This document shows, piece by piece, positions 35,223-44,094 of a DNA stretch of 64,000 nucleotides (the first letter of the stretch is position 1; the number at the start of each line of letters is the position of its first letter). The notes beneath the pieces were generated by a model. The model was not told the DNA's origin. It did no database searches and saw nothing but the letters and a program-made list of their open reading frames with translations. Made by a program: the position numbers and the translations under genes. This stretch comes from Oceanisphaera litoralis (GTDB lineage Bacteria > Pseudomonadota > Gammaproteobacteria > Enterobacterales > Aeromonadaceae). The stretch covers positions 62,001 to 126,000 of the forward strand of contig NZ_JAFBBE010000005.1 of the NCBI RefSeq assembly GCF_016907015.1, read 5' to 3'.

Positions 35223-35406
35223 TAAATAATGCCGCATAATAGGAGTGGTTCAGTCGTCATTCCCACGAAGGTGGGAATCCAGGACCTGTAGCGCAGAACG
35301 GTCAGAGTGCAGTTCGCCTGCAAAGACACTGGACCCCCGCCTTCGCGAGGGTGACGATAAAGGAAAACTAATCCTTTTATCCACGTCTGTTATGCAAGAT
35401 TACTTA
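35223..35406 (+). mobile_element. 184-bp MITE-like element, copy 2, within the moa operon
   Basis: Left end TAAATAATGCCGCATAATAG (35223-35242), right end CTGTTATGCAAGATTACTTA (35387-35406). It aligns without gaps to copy 1: CATTCCCACG and ACTGGACCCC sit at the same offsets (35 and 105) in both. It fills most of the 243 bases between moaA and moaB, so it would be transcribed with them and place two strong hairpins in the intercistronic RNA. Confidence 0.78.
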
Positions 35407-35438
35407 TTCATATTTTCCTGATTGTGAAAGAGGATCTC

Positions 35439-35954
35439 ATGAGCCATGCCGAAACGGCCTTTGTGCCTTTGAACATAGCGGTATTGACCGTCTCCGACAC
35501 CCGTAACGAAGACACCGACAGCTCGGGCCGTTACCTGGTCGAGGCCCTGACCGGCGCCGGCCACCGGCTGGCGGAAAAAGTCATCCTCAAGGACGACAAA
35601 TACGACATTCGCGCCCTGGTTTCCCGCTGGATCGCCGGCAAGGAAGTACAGGTGGTGATCATCACCGGTGGCACCGGCTTTACCGGTCGCGATACCACCC
35701 CCGAGGCGGTTGCGCCCTTGCTCGACACTCATATCGACGGTTTCGGCGAGCTGTTCCGCCACATCACCTATCAGGAACTGGGCACCTCTACCGTGCAGAG
35801 CCGCGCCCTCGGTGGCCTGGCCAACCACACCGCCGTGTTCTGCCTGCCGGGCTCCACCGGCGCCTGCCGCACCGGCTGGAACGGCATTCTGGCCGAGCAG
35901 CTCGACGCCCGTCACAAGCCCTGCAATTTCGTCCAGCACCTGGTGATCGCATGA
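35439..35954 (+). CDS. moaB: molybdenum cofactor biosynthesis protein MoaB
   Basis: MoaB/MogA-type fold protein of 171 residues. The molybdopterin-binding loop [16 protein letters not shown] is intact. MoaB is co-encoded with moa genes in enterobacteria but its step is not settled; MogA performs adenylylation. AGAGGA precedes the ATG at 35439 (an upstream ATG at 35424 is less well placed). Its stop overlaps the moaC start as ATGA. Confidence 0.95.
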   Translation: MSHAETAFVPLNIAVLTVSDTRNEDTDSSGRYLVEALTGAGHRLAEKVILKDDKYDIRALVSRWIAGKEVQVVIITGGTGFTGRDTTPEAVAPLLDTHIDGFGELFRHITYQELGTSTVQSRALGGLANHTAVFCLPGSTGACRTGWNGILAEQLDARHKPCNFVQHLVIA

Positions 35955-36424
35955 GCGCGCTGACCCACATCAACGCCTCGGGCGAGGCCAACATGGTCGA
36001 CGTCAGCGACAAGGCGGTGACGGTGCGTGAAGCCCGGGCCGAAGCCTGGGTACTGATGGCGGCCGAGACCCTGCAGTTGATCCTGAGCGGCCAACATCAC
36101 AAGGGGGACGTATTCGCCACCGCCCGCATCGCCGGCATCATGGCCGCCAAGAAAACCGCCGACTTGATCCCCCTGTGCCATCCGTTGGCACTGTCGAAGG
36201 TAGAAGTACAGCTGACAGCGGATGCCGAGCGGGGCGGGGTACAGATCAACAGTTACTGCAAGTTGTCCGGCCAGACCGGGGTCGAGATGGAAGCGCTCAC
36301 CGCCGCCTCGGTGGCGGCGCTGACCATCTACGACATGTGCAAGGCGGTGCAGAAGGATATGCGCATCGAAGGTGTCCGCCTGCTGGAAAAGCGGGGCGGC
36401 AAATCGGGGGACTTCAAGGTATGA
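35951..36424 (+). CDS. moaC: cyclic pyranopterin monophosphate synthase MoaC
   Basis: Converts 3',8-cyclo-GTP into cyclic pyranopterin monophosphate. It has 157 residues with [14 protein letters not shown] at the N-terminus and the active-site [11 protein letters not shown] and [20 protein letters not shown]. The C-terminal [11 protein letters not shown] is typical. It overlaps moaB and moaD by four bases each (ATGA), indicating translational coupling. Confidence 0.97.
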   Translation: MSALTHINASGEANMVDVSDKAVTVREARAEAWVLMAAETLQLILSGQHHKGDVFATARIAGIMAAKKTADLIPLCHPLALSKVEVQLTADAERGGVQINSYCKLSGQTGVEMEALTAASVAALTIYDMCKAVQKDMRIEGVRLLEKRGGKSGDFKV

Positions 36425-36669
36425 CCATCAAGGTGTTGTTTTTTGCTCAGGTACGGGAGCTGGTCGGGCAGGATGAACTCAGCCTGCCCACCGATTACGC
36501 CAATGTGGAGTCGCTGCGTCAGGCGCTGCTGACCCGGGGCGACAAGTGGGCGCTGGCGCTGGCCGACGACAAGCTGCTGGCTGCGGTCAATCACACCATA
36601 GTGCCGCTCGACACTCCTGTTAAGTCGGGGGACGAAGTCGCCTTCTTCCCGCCGGTGACCGGAGGTTGA
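36421..36669 (+). CDS. moaD: molybdopterin synthase small subunit MoaD
   Basis: Ubiquitin-fold sulphur carrier of 82 residues ending in the required Gly-Gly (FFPPVTGG), whose C-terminus is thiocarboxylated by MoeB. It starts in an ATGA overlap with moaC and ends one base before moaE. Confidence 0.96.
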   Translation: MTIKVLFFAQVRELVGQDELSLPTDYANVESLRQALLTRGDKWALALADDKLLAAVNHTIVPLDTPVKSGDEVAFFPPVTGG

Positions 36670-36670
36670 G

Positions 36671-37117
36671 ATGATTCGGGTACAAACCGCCGACTTCAGC
36701 CTGGGCGACGAATACGCCGCCCTCAGTCAGTCGCACCAGACCGGCGCCGTGGTCACCTTTATCGGCAAGGTGCGCGAGATGAATCAGGGGGCGGCGGTCG
36801 GCGGCATGACCCTGGAACACTATCCGGGCATGACAGAGCAGGCACTGCAACAGATAGTGGACCAGGCCCACGGTCGTTGGCCGCTGCTGGAATGCCGGGT
36901 GATCCACCGGATCGGCTCCCTGGCGCCGGGCGATCAAATCGTTTTTGTCGGGGTGGCCAGCCAGCATAGAGAGGCGGCGTTCGAAGCCTGTCATTTCATC
37001 ATGGACTACCTCAAGACCCGGGCGCCGTTCTGGAAGAAAGAACAGACCGACGATGGCGAGCGCTGGGTAGAGGCAAAAGACAGCGACACCCGGGCGGCAG
37101 AAAAGTGGCACGAGTGA
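36671..37117 (+). CDS. moaE: molybdopterin synthase large subunit MoaE
   Basis: Catalytic subunit that inserts two sulphurs into cyclic pyranopterin monophosphate to form molybdopterin. It has 148 residues with FIGKVREMNQG, LEHYPGMTE, HRIGSLAPGDQIVFVGVAS and the C-terminal KTRAPFWKKEQ containing the active-site Lys residues. GAGGTTGAG overlaps the end of moaD and supplies the ribosome site. It is last in the moa operon. Confidence 0.96.
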   Translation: MIRVQTADFSLGDEYAALSQSHQTGAVVTFIGKVREMNQGAAVGGMTLEHYPGMTEQALQQIVDQAHGRWPLLECRVIHRIGSLAPGDQIVFVGVASQHREAAFEACHFIMDYLKTRAPFWKKEQTDDGERWVEAKDSDTRAAEKWHE

Positions 37118-37290
37118 AGTGACGTATTTTTGTTCCATCAGCTGTCCTCCTCGATGCTCCAGAGCCGCCGGTTGATCTTGTCCCTTCTTTTTCCACTTGG
37201 CGTCAAACGGCCTCCTTGCTAGTATGGCCATCCAAATGTCCAAACGTTCAAAAGCCTGCTGGCTGTTGTTGCCATGCTCAAGGAGTTGTC

Positions 37291-38097
37291 ATGCGTCGTA
37301 CCCTGCTCAAGTTGCCCCTGCTGGCCCTGGCCTTCGGTGCCTTCCCGGTGCTGGCCGTCGATGAATATAAGAAAGAAATTGTCATCGGCACCACGGTGGG
37401 CGACTTCGCCGACATGGTGACCGAGTCGATCAAACCCCAGCTGGAAGCCCGGGGCTACCGGGTCAAGCTGGTGGAGTTTACCGACTACGTCATGCCCAAT
37501 CTGGCGCTGGCCGAAGGGGCACTGGACGTCAACTGCTTTCAGCACCAGCCGTATCTCGAGACCTTCAGTAAAGACCGGGGTCTGGAGCTGAGCCCGGTGA
37601 CCCAGGTACCTACGGGTCCCATGGGCCTGTATTCGGGCAAGCAGCTTCAGCTGGATGAGGTAAAAAAGGGCAGTACCGTTGCCATTCCCAACGACCCGAC
37701 CAATCAGGCCCGGGCCCTGCTGATGCTGGCGGATCTGGGCTGGATCACCCTGCGTGACGACATAGACCCGCTGCGGGCAAGCGAGTTCGATGTGGCCGAC
37801 AATATCAAGGGCATCAGGCTGGTCCCGCTGGAAGCGGCACAGCTGCCTCGTGCCCGGCAGGATGTGGACTTCGCGGTGATCAACGGCAACTACGCGGCCT
37901 CCAGCGGCATCGCCTTCGGCGAGGGCCTGTTCCTCGAGCGCAGCTACGACTTCATCAACTGGGTGGTGGTGCGCAGCGAAGACAAGAACGAGCCCTTTGT
38001 GCAGGATCTGGTGGCGGCTTATAACTCGGACGCCTTCAAGGATTATGCGGTGAAGCGTTTCGAGGGTTACAAATACCCCGAAAGCTGGGGCCGCTAA
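37291..38097 (+). CDS. orphan MetQ/NlpA-family substrate-binding protein without lipobox
   Basis: 268 residues with a signal peptide (LLKLPLLALAFGAFPVLA) and a MetQ-like fold: IVIGTTVGDFADMV, LVEFTDYVMPNLALAEGALDVNCFQHQPYL, TVAIPNDPTNQARALLML, and AVINGNYA. E. coli MetQ is a lipoprotein; here no Cys follows the signal peptide, so it would be a soluble periplasmic protein. No metN or metI genes flank it. AAGGAG precedes the ATG. Methionine is the family's usual ligand but this member's ligand is uncertain. Confidence 0.88.
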   Translation: MRRTLLKLPLLALAFGAFPVLAVDEYKKEIVIGTTVGDFADMVTESIKPQLEARGYRVKLVEFTDYVMPNLALAEGALDVNCFQHQPYLETFSKDRGLELSPVTQVPTGPMGLYSGKQLQLDEVKKGSTVAIPNDPTNQARALLMLADLGWITLRDDIDPLRASEFDVADNIKGIRLVPLEAAQLPRARQDVDFAVINGNYAASSGIAFGEGLFLERSYDFINWVVVRSEDKNEPFVQDLVAAYNSDAFKDYAVKRFEGYKYPESWGR

Positions 38098-38112
38098 GCC
38101 TTGGAAAATCAG

Positions 38113-38955
38113 ATGCATCGTTCATGGCAGTTTGAAGTCCACGGTCGTCGGCTGGCGGTAATGGAATGGGGCGACCCGCAAGGAGTGCCGGTGGTGGCAT
38201 TGCACGGCTGGCTCGACAATGCTGCCAGCTTCACCCTGCTGGCCCGTCATTTACCCCGGGTACGGCTGATCGCCCTCGACCTGGCCGGGCACGGCCTGTC
38301 GGATCACCGAGCCGTCGGCCAGCCTTATTACATCTGGGACAATGTGGCCGATGTGCTGGCCCTGCTTGACGAGCTGGCGCTGGAGCAGGTGGTGCTACTC
38401 GGCCATTCTCTCGGTGCCGGGGTCGCGACCCTGTTTGCCGGCGCCTTTCCCGAGCGGGTCGGTCGGATGGTGCTGATAGACGGTCTGGTGCCGCTTGATT
38501 ATGCCGCCGACCAGCTGCCGGAGCAGATGGCCGAGGCGCTGTTGAGGGGGACTCGCCTGAGCAGACGTTCCCTGCGGCCTTATGCCAGTTTCGAGCAGGC
38601 GGTGCAGGCGCGGATGAACGGCCGCTGGCCGGTGAGCAGAGAGGCGGCCGGCTGGCTGCTGGAGCGTGGCTTGAAACAGCAGTCGGATGGCTGGGTGTGG
38701 CGCAGCGATCTGGCCCTGACCCAGGCTTCCATCGTTCGGTTGTGCGAGCAGCAAATCGCCGCCTTCGTGCGCCGCTTGACCATGCCGGTGCTGCTGGTGA
38801 TGGCGGAGCGGAGCGAAGAGCGGGCCCTGGTCGAGTCGATGCGGGCGCAGGTGCCGGAGCTGGAGTTCAAAACCCTGGTCGGCAGCCATCATCTGCACCT
38901 GGAAGCGGCGGCATCGTTACAGATTGCCGAGTGGATTGCCGAGCGACTGGCCTAA
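38113..38955 (+). CDS. alpha/beta-fold hydrolase
   Basis: 280 residues with VALHGWLDNAASF (oxyanion region), LDLAGHGLSDH, nucleophile elbow GHSLGAG and the catalytic His near the end (VGSHHLHLE). The family includes MhpC-like and esterase-type enzymes; no substrate can be deduced. GGA lies seven bases before ATG 38113; a TTG four codons earlier is possible. It follows the MetQ-like gene by 15 bases and its end overlaps the DUF1289 gene on the other strand by four bases. Confidence 0.88.
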   Translation: MHRSWQFEVHGRRLAVMEWGDPQGVPVVALHGWLDNAASFTLLARHLPRVRLIALDLAGHGLSDHRAVGQPYYIWDNVADVLALLDELALEQVVLLGHSLGAGVATLFAGAFPERVGRMVLIDGLVPLDYAADQLPEQMAEALLRGTRLSRRSLRPYASFEQAVQARMNGRWPVSREAAGWLLERGLKQQSDGWVWRSDLALTQASIVRLCEQQIAAFVRRLTMPVLLVMAERSEERALVESMRAQVPELEFKTLVGSHHLHLEAAASLQIAEWIAERLA

Positions 38956-39215
38956 AGCAGCGAGTTCTGGGGCGGGGTGTCCGTTTGGGTCTGTTCGAGC
39001 GCTAACTCGAGTTGTTTCTTGCGGGCGGCGGCCAGCACCCGTCGCTTGCGATCCAGGCACAGACGGATCACCTCGCGCTTTTGTCCCGAGCTGAATTTCA
39101 GCCAGTTGAAGCGTTCGTCCCGGCTGCGAAAGCAGCCCTTGCAGTAGCCCCTGTTATTGACCTGACAGACACCGATACAGGGGCTGAGTACCTCGAAAAA
39201 CTCCAGTTGCTCCAT
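38952..39215 (-). CDS. DUF1289 family protein
   Basis: 87 residues. The N-terminal Cys pattern PCIGVCQ..YCKGC (Cys13, 17, 25, 28) is the DUF1289 signature and suggests a metal or cluster site. A basic helical stretch follows (KREVIRLCLDRKRRVLAAARKKQ). GGGAGG lies upstream of the ATG. Function unknown. Confidence 0.88.
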   Translation of the reverse strand: MEQLEFFEVLSPCIGVCQVNNRGYCKGCFRSRDERFNWLKFSSGQKREVIRLCLDRKRRVLAAARKKQLELALEQTQTDTPPQNSLL

Positions 39216-39324
39216 CGTTGTCTTTTCCTCCCCATTTCCCCTAAATGGAGCATATTTCACTCTATTCGGCAAGTAGGCCGTGCGATGGGGCGACCAGACT
39301 GTTGCCTCTTACTGCCCCGGCGCG

Positions 39325-39591
39325 TCAGACGGTAAACTCCAGCGCAATGCCATCCGTCTCTATCCGTACCACCTTCATCATGAGGGGTGGCAGCGTCTGG
39401 TCCCAGTCCGGGTCCAGGACCTTGGCGGCAAACAACATGCCTAATGAGAAGTCCGAAGGGGTGGCGGCGGCGACAAAGACACCGCTTTCGGACATGTTGA
39501 TGATATTACCCTCGATCGGCCCAAAGTATTCGTTATTCAGGCATATTCTGCAGAGTGTGTTACGGCGTAGGTGACTGCGGCGATCTTCCAT
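39325..39591 (-). CDS. PilZ domain protein (putative c-di-GMP receptor)
   Basis: 88 residues forming a stand-alone PilZ domain. Both c-di-GMP motifs are visible: the Arg-rich DRRSHLRRN at residues 2-10 and NMSESGVFV at about 32-40, corresponding to the (D/N)xSxxG element. No effector domain is attached, so it would act by binding a partner. Monocistronic. Confidence 0.85.
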   Translation of the reverse strand: MEDRRSHLRRNTLCRICLNNEYFGPIEGNIINMSESGVFVAAATPSDFSLGMLFAAKVLDPDWDQTLPPLMMKVVRIETDGIALEFTV

Positions 39592-39782
39592 TGCCTGTTC
39601 CCCCTCATTGTCAGGGTTTAATGCGTTCCGTTGGCATGAAAAGGGCCTTAACGGGTCCCTTCGGTTTCTAGGTCTAGTATAGGCGGGTCCGAAAGCAGGT
39701 GAAGCTAATATCGGTAAAGAAGCAGCAATTCATGCGGCGGATCAACCTGGCCAGCCGTTTTTTGCCTCTTTATGCCGCAAGT

Positions 39783-41057
39783 TTACAGCCAATCCCGCAT
39801 CCGGTACCAGGCCATGGCCAGCACCAGTGCCGGGGTGCGTAACAGTCGGCCACCGGGAAAGTCATGATGCGGTATCCGCCCGAACAGATCGAAGCGCTCG
39901 GCGCTGCCGGCGATGGCATCGGCCATCAGGCTGCCGGCCATGCCGGTGAGGGCGATGCCGTGGCCGGAAAAGCCCTGGGCAAAATAGACGTTGCCGTTAA
40001 GGCGGCCGAAGTGAGGCGCCCGGTTCATGGTGATGCCCACATAGCCGCCCCAGGTGTATTGCTGTTTTACATCCGCCAGCTGGGGAAAGACCTGGCGCAG
40101 CCGCTGGCCCATGGCACCGGCCAGATTGAGCGGATCCAGCCGCGAATAGCTGACCCGGCCGCCGAACAGCAGGCGGGTGTCGGCACTCAGGCGAAAGTAG
40201 TCGAGCACGAAATTGATGTCGGCCACCGCCATGTTGTTACGGATAAGGGCCTCGGCTCTTTCCTTGCCCAGCGGCTCGGTGGCGGTGATATAGGTGCCCA
40301 CCGGCATGATTTTGCGTTCTATATCGGGGGCTATGCCTTCCAGATAGGCGTTGCCGCACAGCAACAGATGCCGACAGCGTACCCGGCCGCGAGCGCTATG
40401 GGCTATAGGCGTGGCGCCCTGCTCGATGCGGGTGACGGCCGTGTGTTCATAAAACCGTGCACCTGCCCGTTCGGCCGCCTGTACCAGCCCCAGGGTGTAG
40501 TTAAGCGGATGCACATGGCCGCTGTCGGGGTCATAGAGGCCGCCGAGATAGGACTCGGTGGCCAGCTGTTCCTGTACCTGCTCCTTGCTCCACAATTGCA
40601 GGCGGTTGTAGCCGAAGTGACGACGCAGATCGTCGGCCCAGCCTTCCAGCTCGGTCATGTGTCGGGGTTTGACTGCCGCATGCAGGTGGCCGTGGGCCAG
40701 ATCGCAGTCGATATGATGGGTCTTGATGCGCTGGCGCATCTGAGTCATGGCGTCGATCGAGATGTCCCACAGGGCCCGGCTGGCGTCCTGGCCGACCAGC
40801 TGGGTCAGTCTGGACTGATCGCAGGCGTAGCCGAAAATCATCTGGCCGCCACTGCGCCCGGAGGCGCCCCAGCCGACCCGGTGGGCTTCCAGCACCGCCA
40901 CCTGGTAGCCTTTTTCTGCCAGTGACAGCGCCGCCGAGGCGCCGGTGATGCCGGCGCCGACGATGCACACGTCCACATCCAGGTCTTGCTCCAGAGTCGG
41001 GTAGCTCAGGGGCAGATTGAGGGAGGCGGCATAATAGGAATCGGCGTGCGGCTGCAT
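39783..41057 (-). CDS. puuB: gamma-glutamylputrescine oxidoreductase
   Basis: FAD-dependent oxidase of the DAO family that converts gamma-glutamylputrescine to gamma-glutamyl-aminobutyraldehyde. It has 424 residues with the dinucleotide-binding GAGITGA at 34-40, GRSGGQMIFGY and a C-terminal YFAQGFSGHGIALTGMAGSL. The start at 41057 (MQPHADSYYAAS) fits E. coli PuuB. It lies 19 bases after puuA on the same strand, so the pair is an operon facing the larger polyamine operon. Confidence 0.93.
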   Translation of the reverse strand: MQPHADSYYAASLNLPLSYPTLEQDLDVDVCIVGAGITGASAALSLAEKGYQVAVLEAHRVGWGASGRSGGQMIFGYACDQSRLTQLVGQDASRALWDISIDAMTQMRQRIKTHHIDCDLAHGHLHAAVKPRHMTELEGWADDLRRHFGYNRLQLWSKEQVQEQLATESYLGGLYDPDSGHVHPLNYTLGLVQAAERAGARFYEHTAVTRIEQGATPIAHSARGRVRCRHLLLCGNAYLEGIAPDIERKIMPVGTYITATEPLGKERAEALIRNNMAVADINFVLDYFRLSADTRLLFGGRVSYSRLDPLNLAGAMGQRLRQVFPQLADVKQQYTWGGYVGITMNRAPHFGRLNGNVYFAQGFSGHGIALTGMAGSLMADAIAGSAERFDLFGRIPHHDFPGGRLLRTPALVLAMAWYRMRDWL

Positions 41058-41076
41058 AGGGGCTCCGTTAGTTGGC

Positions 41077-42435
41077 TTACACCAGATGTTGATACCACTG
41101 GTATTCCAGCGGGGTGACGTGCTGGTCGAATTCGGCCAGCTCGAAGCGCTTGTTGATAAGGTAGGCGCGGTGAAATTCCTTGCCCAGATACTGGGACAGC
41201 CGGTGCGACTGGGCGAAGCGGTCCAGCGCATCCTGCCAGCGATAGGGCAGCAAGGGCAAGTCCAGCTTGTTGGCGTCGCCCTGAATCGGCGCGGGGGCCT
41301 GCAGTTGCTCGCTGATGCCGTGATCCACCGCCGCCAGAATGGCGGCCACCACCAGATAGGGGTTGGCGTCGGCCCCGGCCACCCTGTGTTCCAGCCGGGT
41401 ATTGGCCTTGTCGCCCGACGGCACGCGCAGCGCCACTGTGCGGTTGTCGAAGCCCCAGCTGGCGTGCAGCGGCACAAACATGTGCGGTTGCAGCCGGCGG
41501 TAGGAGTTGGCGTTGGGGGCAAACAGCGCCATGCATTCGGGCAGCATGCTGCAGTTGCCGGCAATGGCCTGGCGCAGCAGTTCGTGATCCTCGGCGAAGA
41601 CATTGTTGCCGTCTTCGTCGAGCAGGCTGACGTGAATGTGCATGCCGGAGCCGGCCTGGCCGTTATAGGGCTTGGCCATGAAGGTGGCGTACATGCCTTC
41701 CTTGTTGGCCACCGCCTTGATGGCGCGCTTGAGCAGCACGGCCTGATCGCAGGCATCCACCGCGTTATGCTGGTGGCTCAGGTTGATCTCGAACTGGCCC
41801 GGCGCATATTCGGCCACGGCGTTGTCGGCGGGAATCCGCTGCAGCTTGCACACCTCTGCCACCCGCACCAGAAAGTCTTCCCAGCTGTCGAGATCGTCGA
41901 GGGAATAAACCTGGGTGTCGTGCATGCGCTCATCGGTGCCCGGCAGAATCGGCGGCTGGGGCAGGCCATCGGCGCCTTCCTTCTGATCCACCAGGTAGAA
42001 CTCCAGCTCCACCGCCACACAGGGCCGCAACCCCTTGTCCAGCAGCCGTTGTACCACCTTCTGTAACACCTGGCGCGGATCGGCGAAGAAGGGGCTGCCG
42101 TCGATGTCTTCCATGGTCATCAGGATCTGGCCGGACGGGGTCTTGTGCCAGGGCACCGGCGCCAGGGTATGGGGCAACAGGCGGCACAGGCGGTCGCTGT
42201 CACCCTGGGCCAGTCCCAGGCCGGTGTCTTCCACCGTCTGGCCGGTAATGTCGAGGGCAAAGACAGAGGCGGGCAGGCAGATGCCATCATTCATGGCCTT
42301 TTCCATGGCGCTGCTTTGAATACGCTTTCCCCTGAGCACCCCGTTGATATCGCACAGCATCAGGTCGATGGACTGATAATCGGCCCAGGGGCTGTCGGGC
42401 GCCGAGTGATGGTGTTTGCGATGGTCCTTGTTCAT
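41077..42435 (-). CDS. puuA: gamma-glutamylputrescine synthetase (glutamine synthetase-like), paralogue 1
   Basis: Ligates glutamate to putrescine with ATP. It has 452 residues with glutamine-synthetase folds: metal-binding VELEFYLVD, YAPGQFEINL, GSGMHIHVSL, ANSYRRLQPHMFVP and ADANPYLVVAAIL. A His-rich N-terminus (KDHRKHHH) is unusual. It shares a 254-base divergent control region with the second paralogue. Which of the two acts on putrescine, and whether the other prefers another polyamine or amine, cannot be decided. Confidence 0.92.
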   Translation of the reverse strand: MNKDHRKHHHSAPDSPWADYQSIDLMLCDINGVLRGKRIQSSAMEKAMNDGICLPASVFALDITGQTVEDTGLGLAQGDSDRLCRLLPHTLAPVPWHKTPSGQILMTMEDIDGSPFFADPRQVLQKVVQRLLDKGLRPCVAVELEFYLVDQKEGADGLPQPPILPGTDERMHDTQVYSLDDLDSWEDFLVRVAEVCKLQRIPADNAVAEYAPGQFEINLSHQHNAVDACDQAVLLKRAIKAVANKEGMYATFMAKPYNGQAGSGMHIHVSLLDEDGNNVFAEDHELLRQAIAGNCSMLPECMALFAPNANSYRRLQPHMFVPLHASWGFDNRTVALRVPSGDKANTRLEHRVAGADANPYLVVAAILAAVDHGISEQLQAPAPIQGDANKLDLPLLPYRWQDALDRFAQSHRLSQYLGKEFHRAYLINKRFELAEFDQHVTPLEYQWYQHLV

Positions 42436-42476
42436 GTCGTTATCCTTAACGTGCTCTGGCCCTGATGTTGAACCAC

Positions 42477-42521
42477 TAGATTGTCAGCTAATAGATTTTC
42501 AGCTAATAGATTGTCAGCTAA
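42477..42521. repeat. 15-bp tandem repeat, three units, in the divergent puuA control region
   Basis: TAGATTGTCAGCTAA is repeated three times (42477, 42492, 42507), the middle copy with one change. It lies 42 bases upstream of puuA (minus) and about 170 upstream of puuA2 (plus). It could be an operator array for PuuR encoded downstream or simply another short repeat of this genome. The rest of the 254-base gap shows no gene. Confidence 0.85.
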
Positions 42522-42689
42522 TCATAAGCGCAGGTGTTTAATATATGGTTATTTTGATGAATCCTGAATTCGGTTTCATACCGGACCATTGTGGAGGTGA
42601 ATGATTGGTCTGATAATAATTTCCATGTATAGCATGACCTTAGAAAAGGTAGTCTATGCTTTCCTTTATTTCCCACACCATGGCTATGA

Positions 42690-44051
42690 ATGATGAGTGT
42701 TCAAGATCCTGAAAAGCGAGATATGGAATGGTTAAGGCTGTGGATGCAGAAGCACGCCATTACCGAGGTGGAATGCCTGCTGCCGGACTTTACCGGCAAC
42801 GCCCGGGGCAAGATACTGCCCGCCAGCAAATTCCTCAAGGAAGGGGGCATGCGGCTGCCGGAAAATATATTCCTGCAGACCGTCAACGGTGACTGGCCGG
42901 ACGATGAAAACATCGACTGGACCGAACGCGACATGGAGTTGCATGCCGATATCAATACGCCCCGGCTGGTGCCCTGGGCCAGCGAGCCCACCGCTCAGGT
43001 GATCCACGATTGTTTCGACGCCGACGGCAATCCGGTCGACATGGCGCCCCGCAGCGTGCTGCGCCGGGTGCTGAATCTCTATGAGGCAAAAGGCTGGCGT
43101 CCTGTGGTGGCGCCGGAGCTGGAGTTCTTCCTGGTCAAGAAAAACGAGGACTGGGACTATCCGCTCGAGCCGCCCATCGGTCGCAACGGCCGTCCCGAGA
43201 CGGCCCGTCAGTCGTTCAGCATCGATGCGGTCAATGAATTCGATCCCATCTTCGAGGACATGTACGACTTCTGCGAAGCCCAGGGGCTGGAAGTAGACAC
43301 CCTGATCCACGAGTCGGGCGCGGCGCAGATGGAAGTCAACTTCATTCACGGCGATGCCCTGGATCTGGCGGATCAGGTGTTTCTGTTCAAGCGCACCATG
43401 CGCGAAGCGGCGATGCGTCACGACGTTTACGCCACCTTCATGGCCAAGCCGATGAAAAACGAGCCGGGCAGCTCCATGCACATTCATCAGAGTCTGGTCG
43501 ATGCGGATGGCAACAACCTGTTTGCCAACCCCGACGGCAGCCACAGCGAGCGGTTTCTGCACTTTATCGGCGGTATGCAGCGCTATATTCCCAGTGCGGT
43601 GGCGCTGTTTGCCCCCAACGTGAACTCCTATCGCCGGCTGGCCTTCGGTGACTCGGCGCCGCGCAACATGGCCTGGGGCGAAGACAACCGCACCGTCGGC
43701 CTGCGGGTGCCGCGTGCGGAGCCGGCCGCACGGCGTCTCGAAAACCGCTTCGCCGGCGCCGATGCCAATCCCTATCTGGCGCTGGCCGCCAGCCTGGCCT
43801 GTGGTTATCTGGGCATGATGAACAAGATTGCCCCCACAGAGCAGATACAGGGCAGTGCCTATAACATGCCCTTCGGCGTGGCCCGCAGCCTGGAAGAAGC
43901 GCTGCTGGAACTGGAGCAATGCGATGAATTGTGTCAGCTGCTGGGGCCCCGCTTCGTCAACGCCTTTATTTCGGTCAAGCGCAAGGAATACGAGGCCTTC
44001 TTCACCGTGATCAGCGCCTGGGAGCGGGAGTTTCTGCTGCTGAACGTGTGA
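42690..44051 (+). CDS. puuA: gamma-glutamylputrescine synthetase-like protein, paralogue 2
   Basis: 453 residues, glutamine-synthetase family, with APELEFFLVKKNEDWDYPLE, ESGAAQMEVNF, GSSMHIHQSL, FAPNVNSYRRL and ADANPYLALAASLACG. It resembles the Pseudomonas-type PauA/SpuI proteins more than paralogue 1 does, by recall. Two ATG codons (42690, 42693) are possible; no clear Shine-Dalgarno sequence precedes either. It heads the plus-strand polyamine operon, 43 bases before the aminotransferase. Confidence 0.92.
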   Translation: MMSVQDPEKRDMEWLRLWMQKHAITEVECLLPDFTGNARGKILPASKFLKEGGMRLPENIFLQTVNGDWPDDENIDWTERDMELHADINTPRLVPWASEPTAQVIHDCFDADGNPVDMAPRSVLRRVLNLYEAKGWRPVVAPELEFFLVKKNEDWDYPLEPPIGRNGRPETARQSFSIDAVNEFDPIFEDMYDFCEAQGLEVDTLIHESGAAQMEVNFIHGDALDLADQVFLFKRTMREAAMRHDVYATFMAKPMKNEPGSSMHIHQSLVDADGNNLFANPDGSHSERFLHFIGGMQRYIPSAVALFAPNVNSYRRLAFGDSAPRNMAWGEDNRTVGLRVPRAEPAARRLENRFAGADANPYLALAASLACGYLGMMNKIAPTEQIQGSAYNMPFGVARSLEEALLELEQCDELCQLLGPRFVNAFISVKRKEYEAFFTVISAWEREFLLLNV

Positions 44052-44094
44052 CGGGTACAAGAATGGAACGGGTGTCACGAACAGGGAGTCGAGC

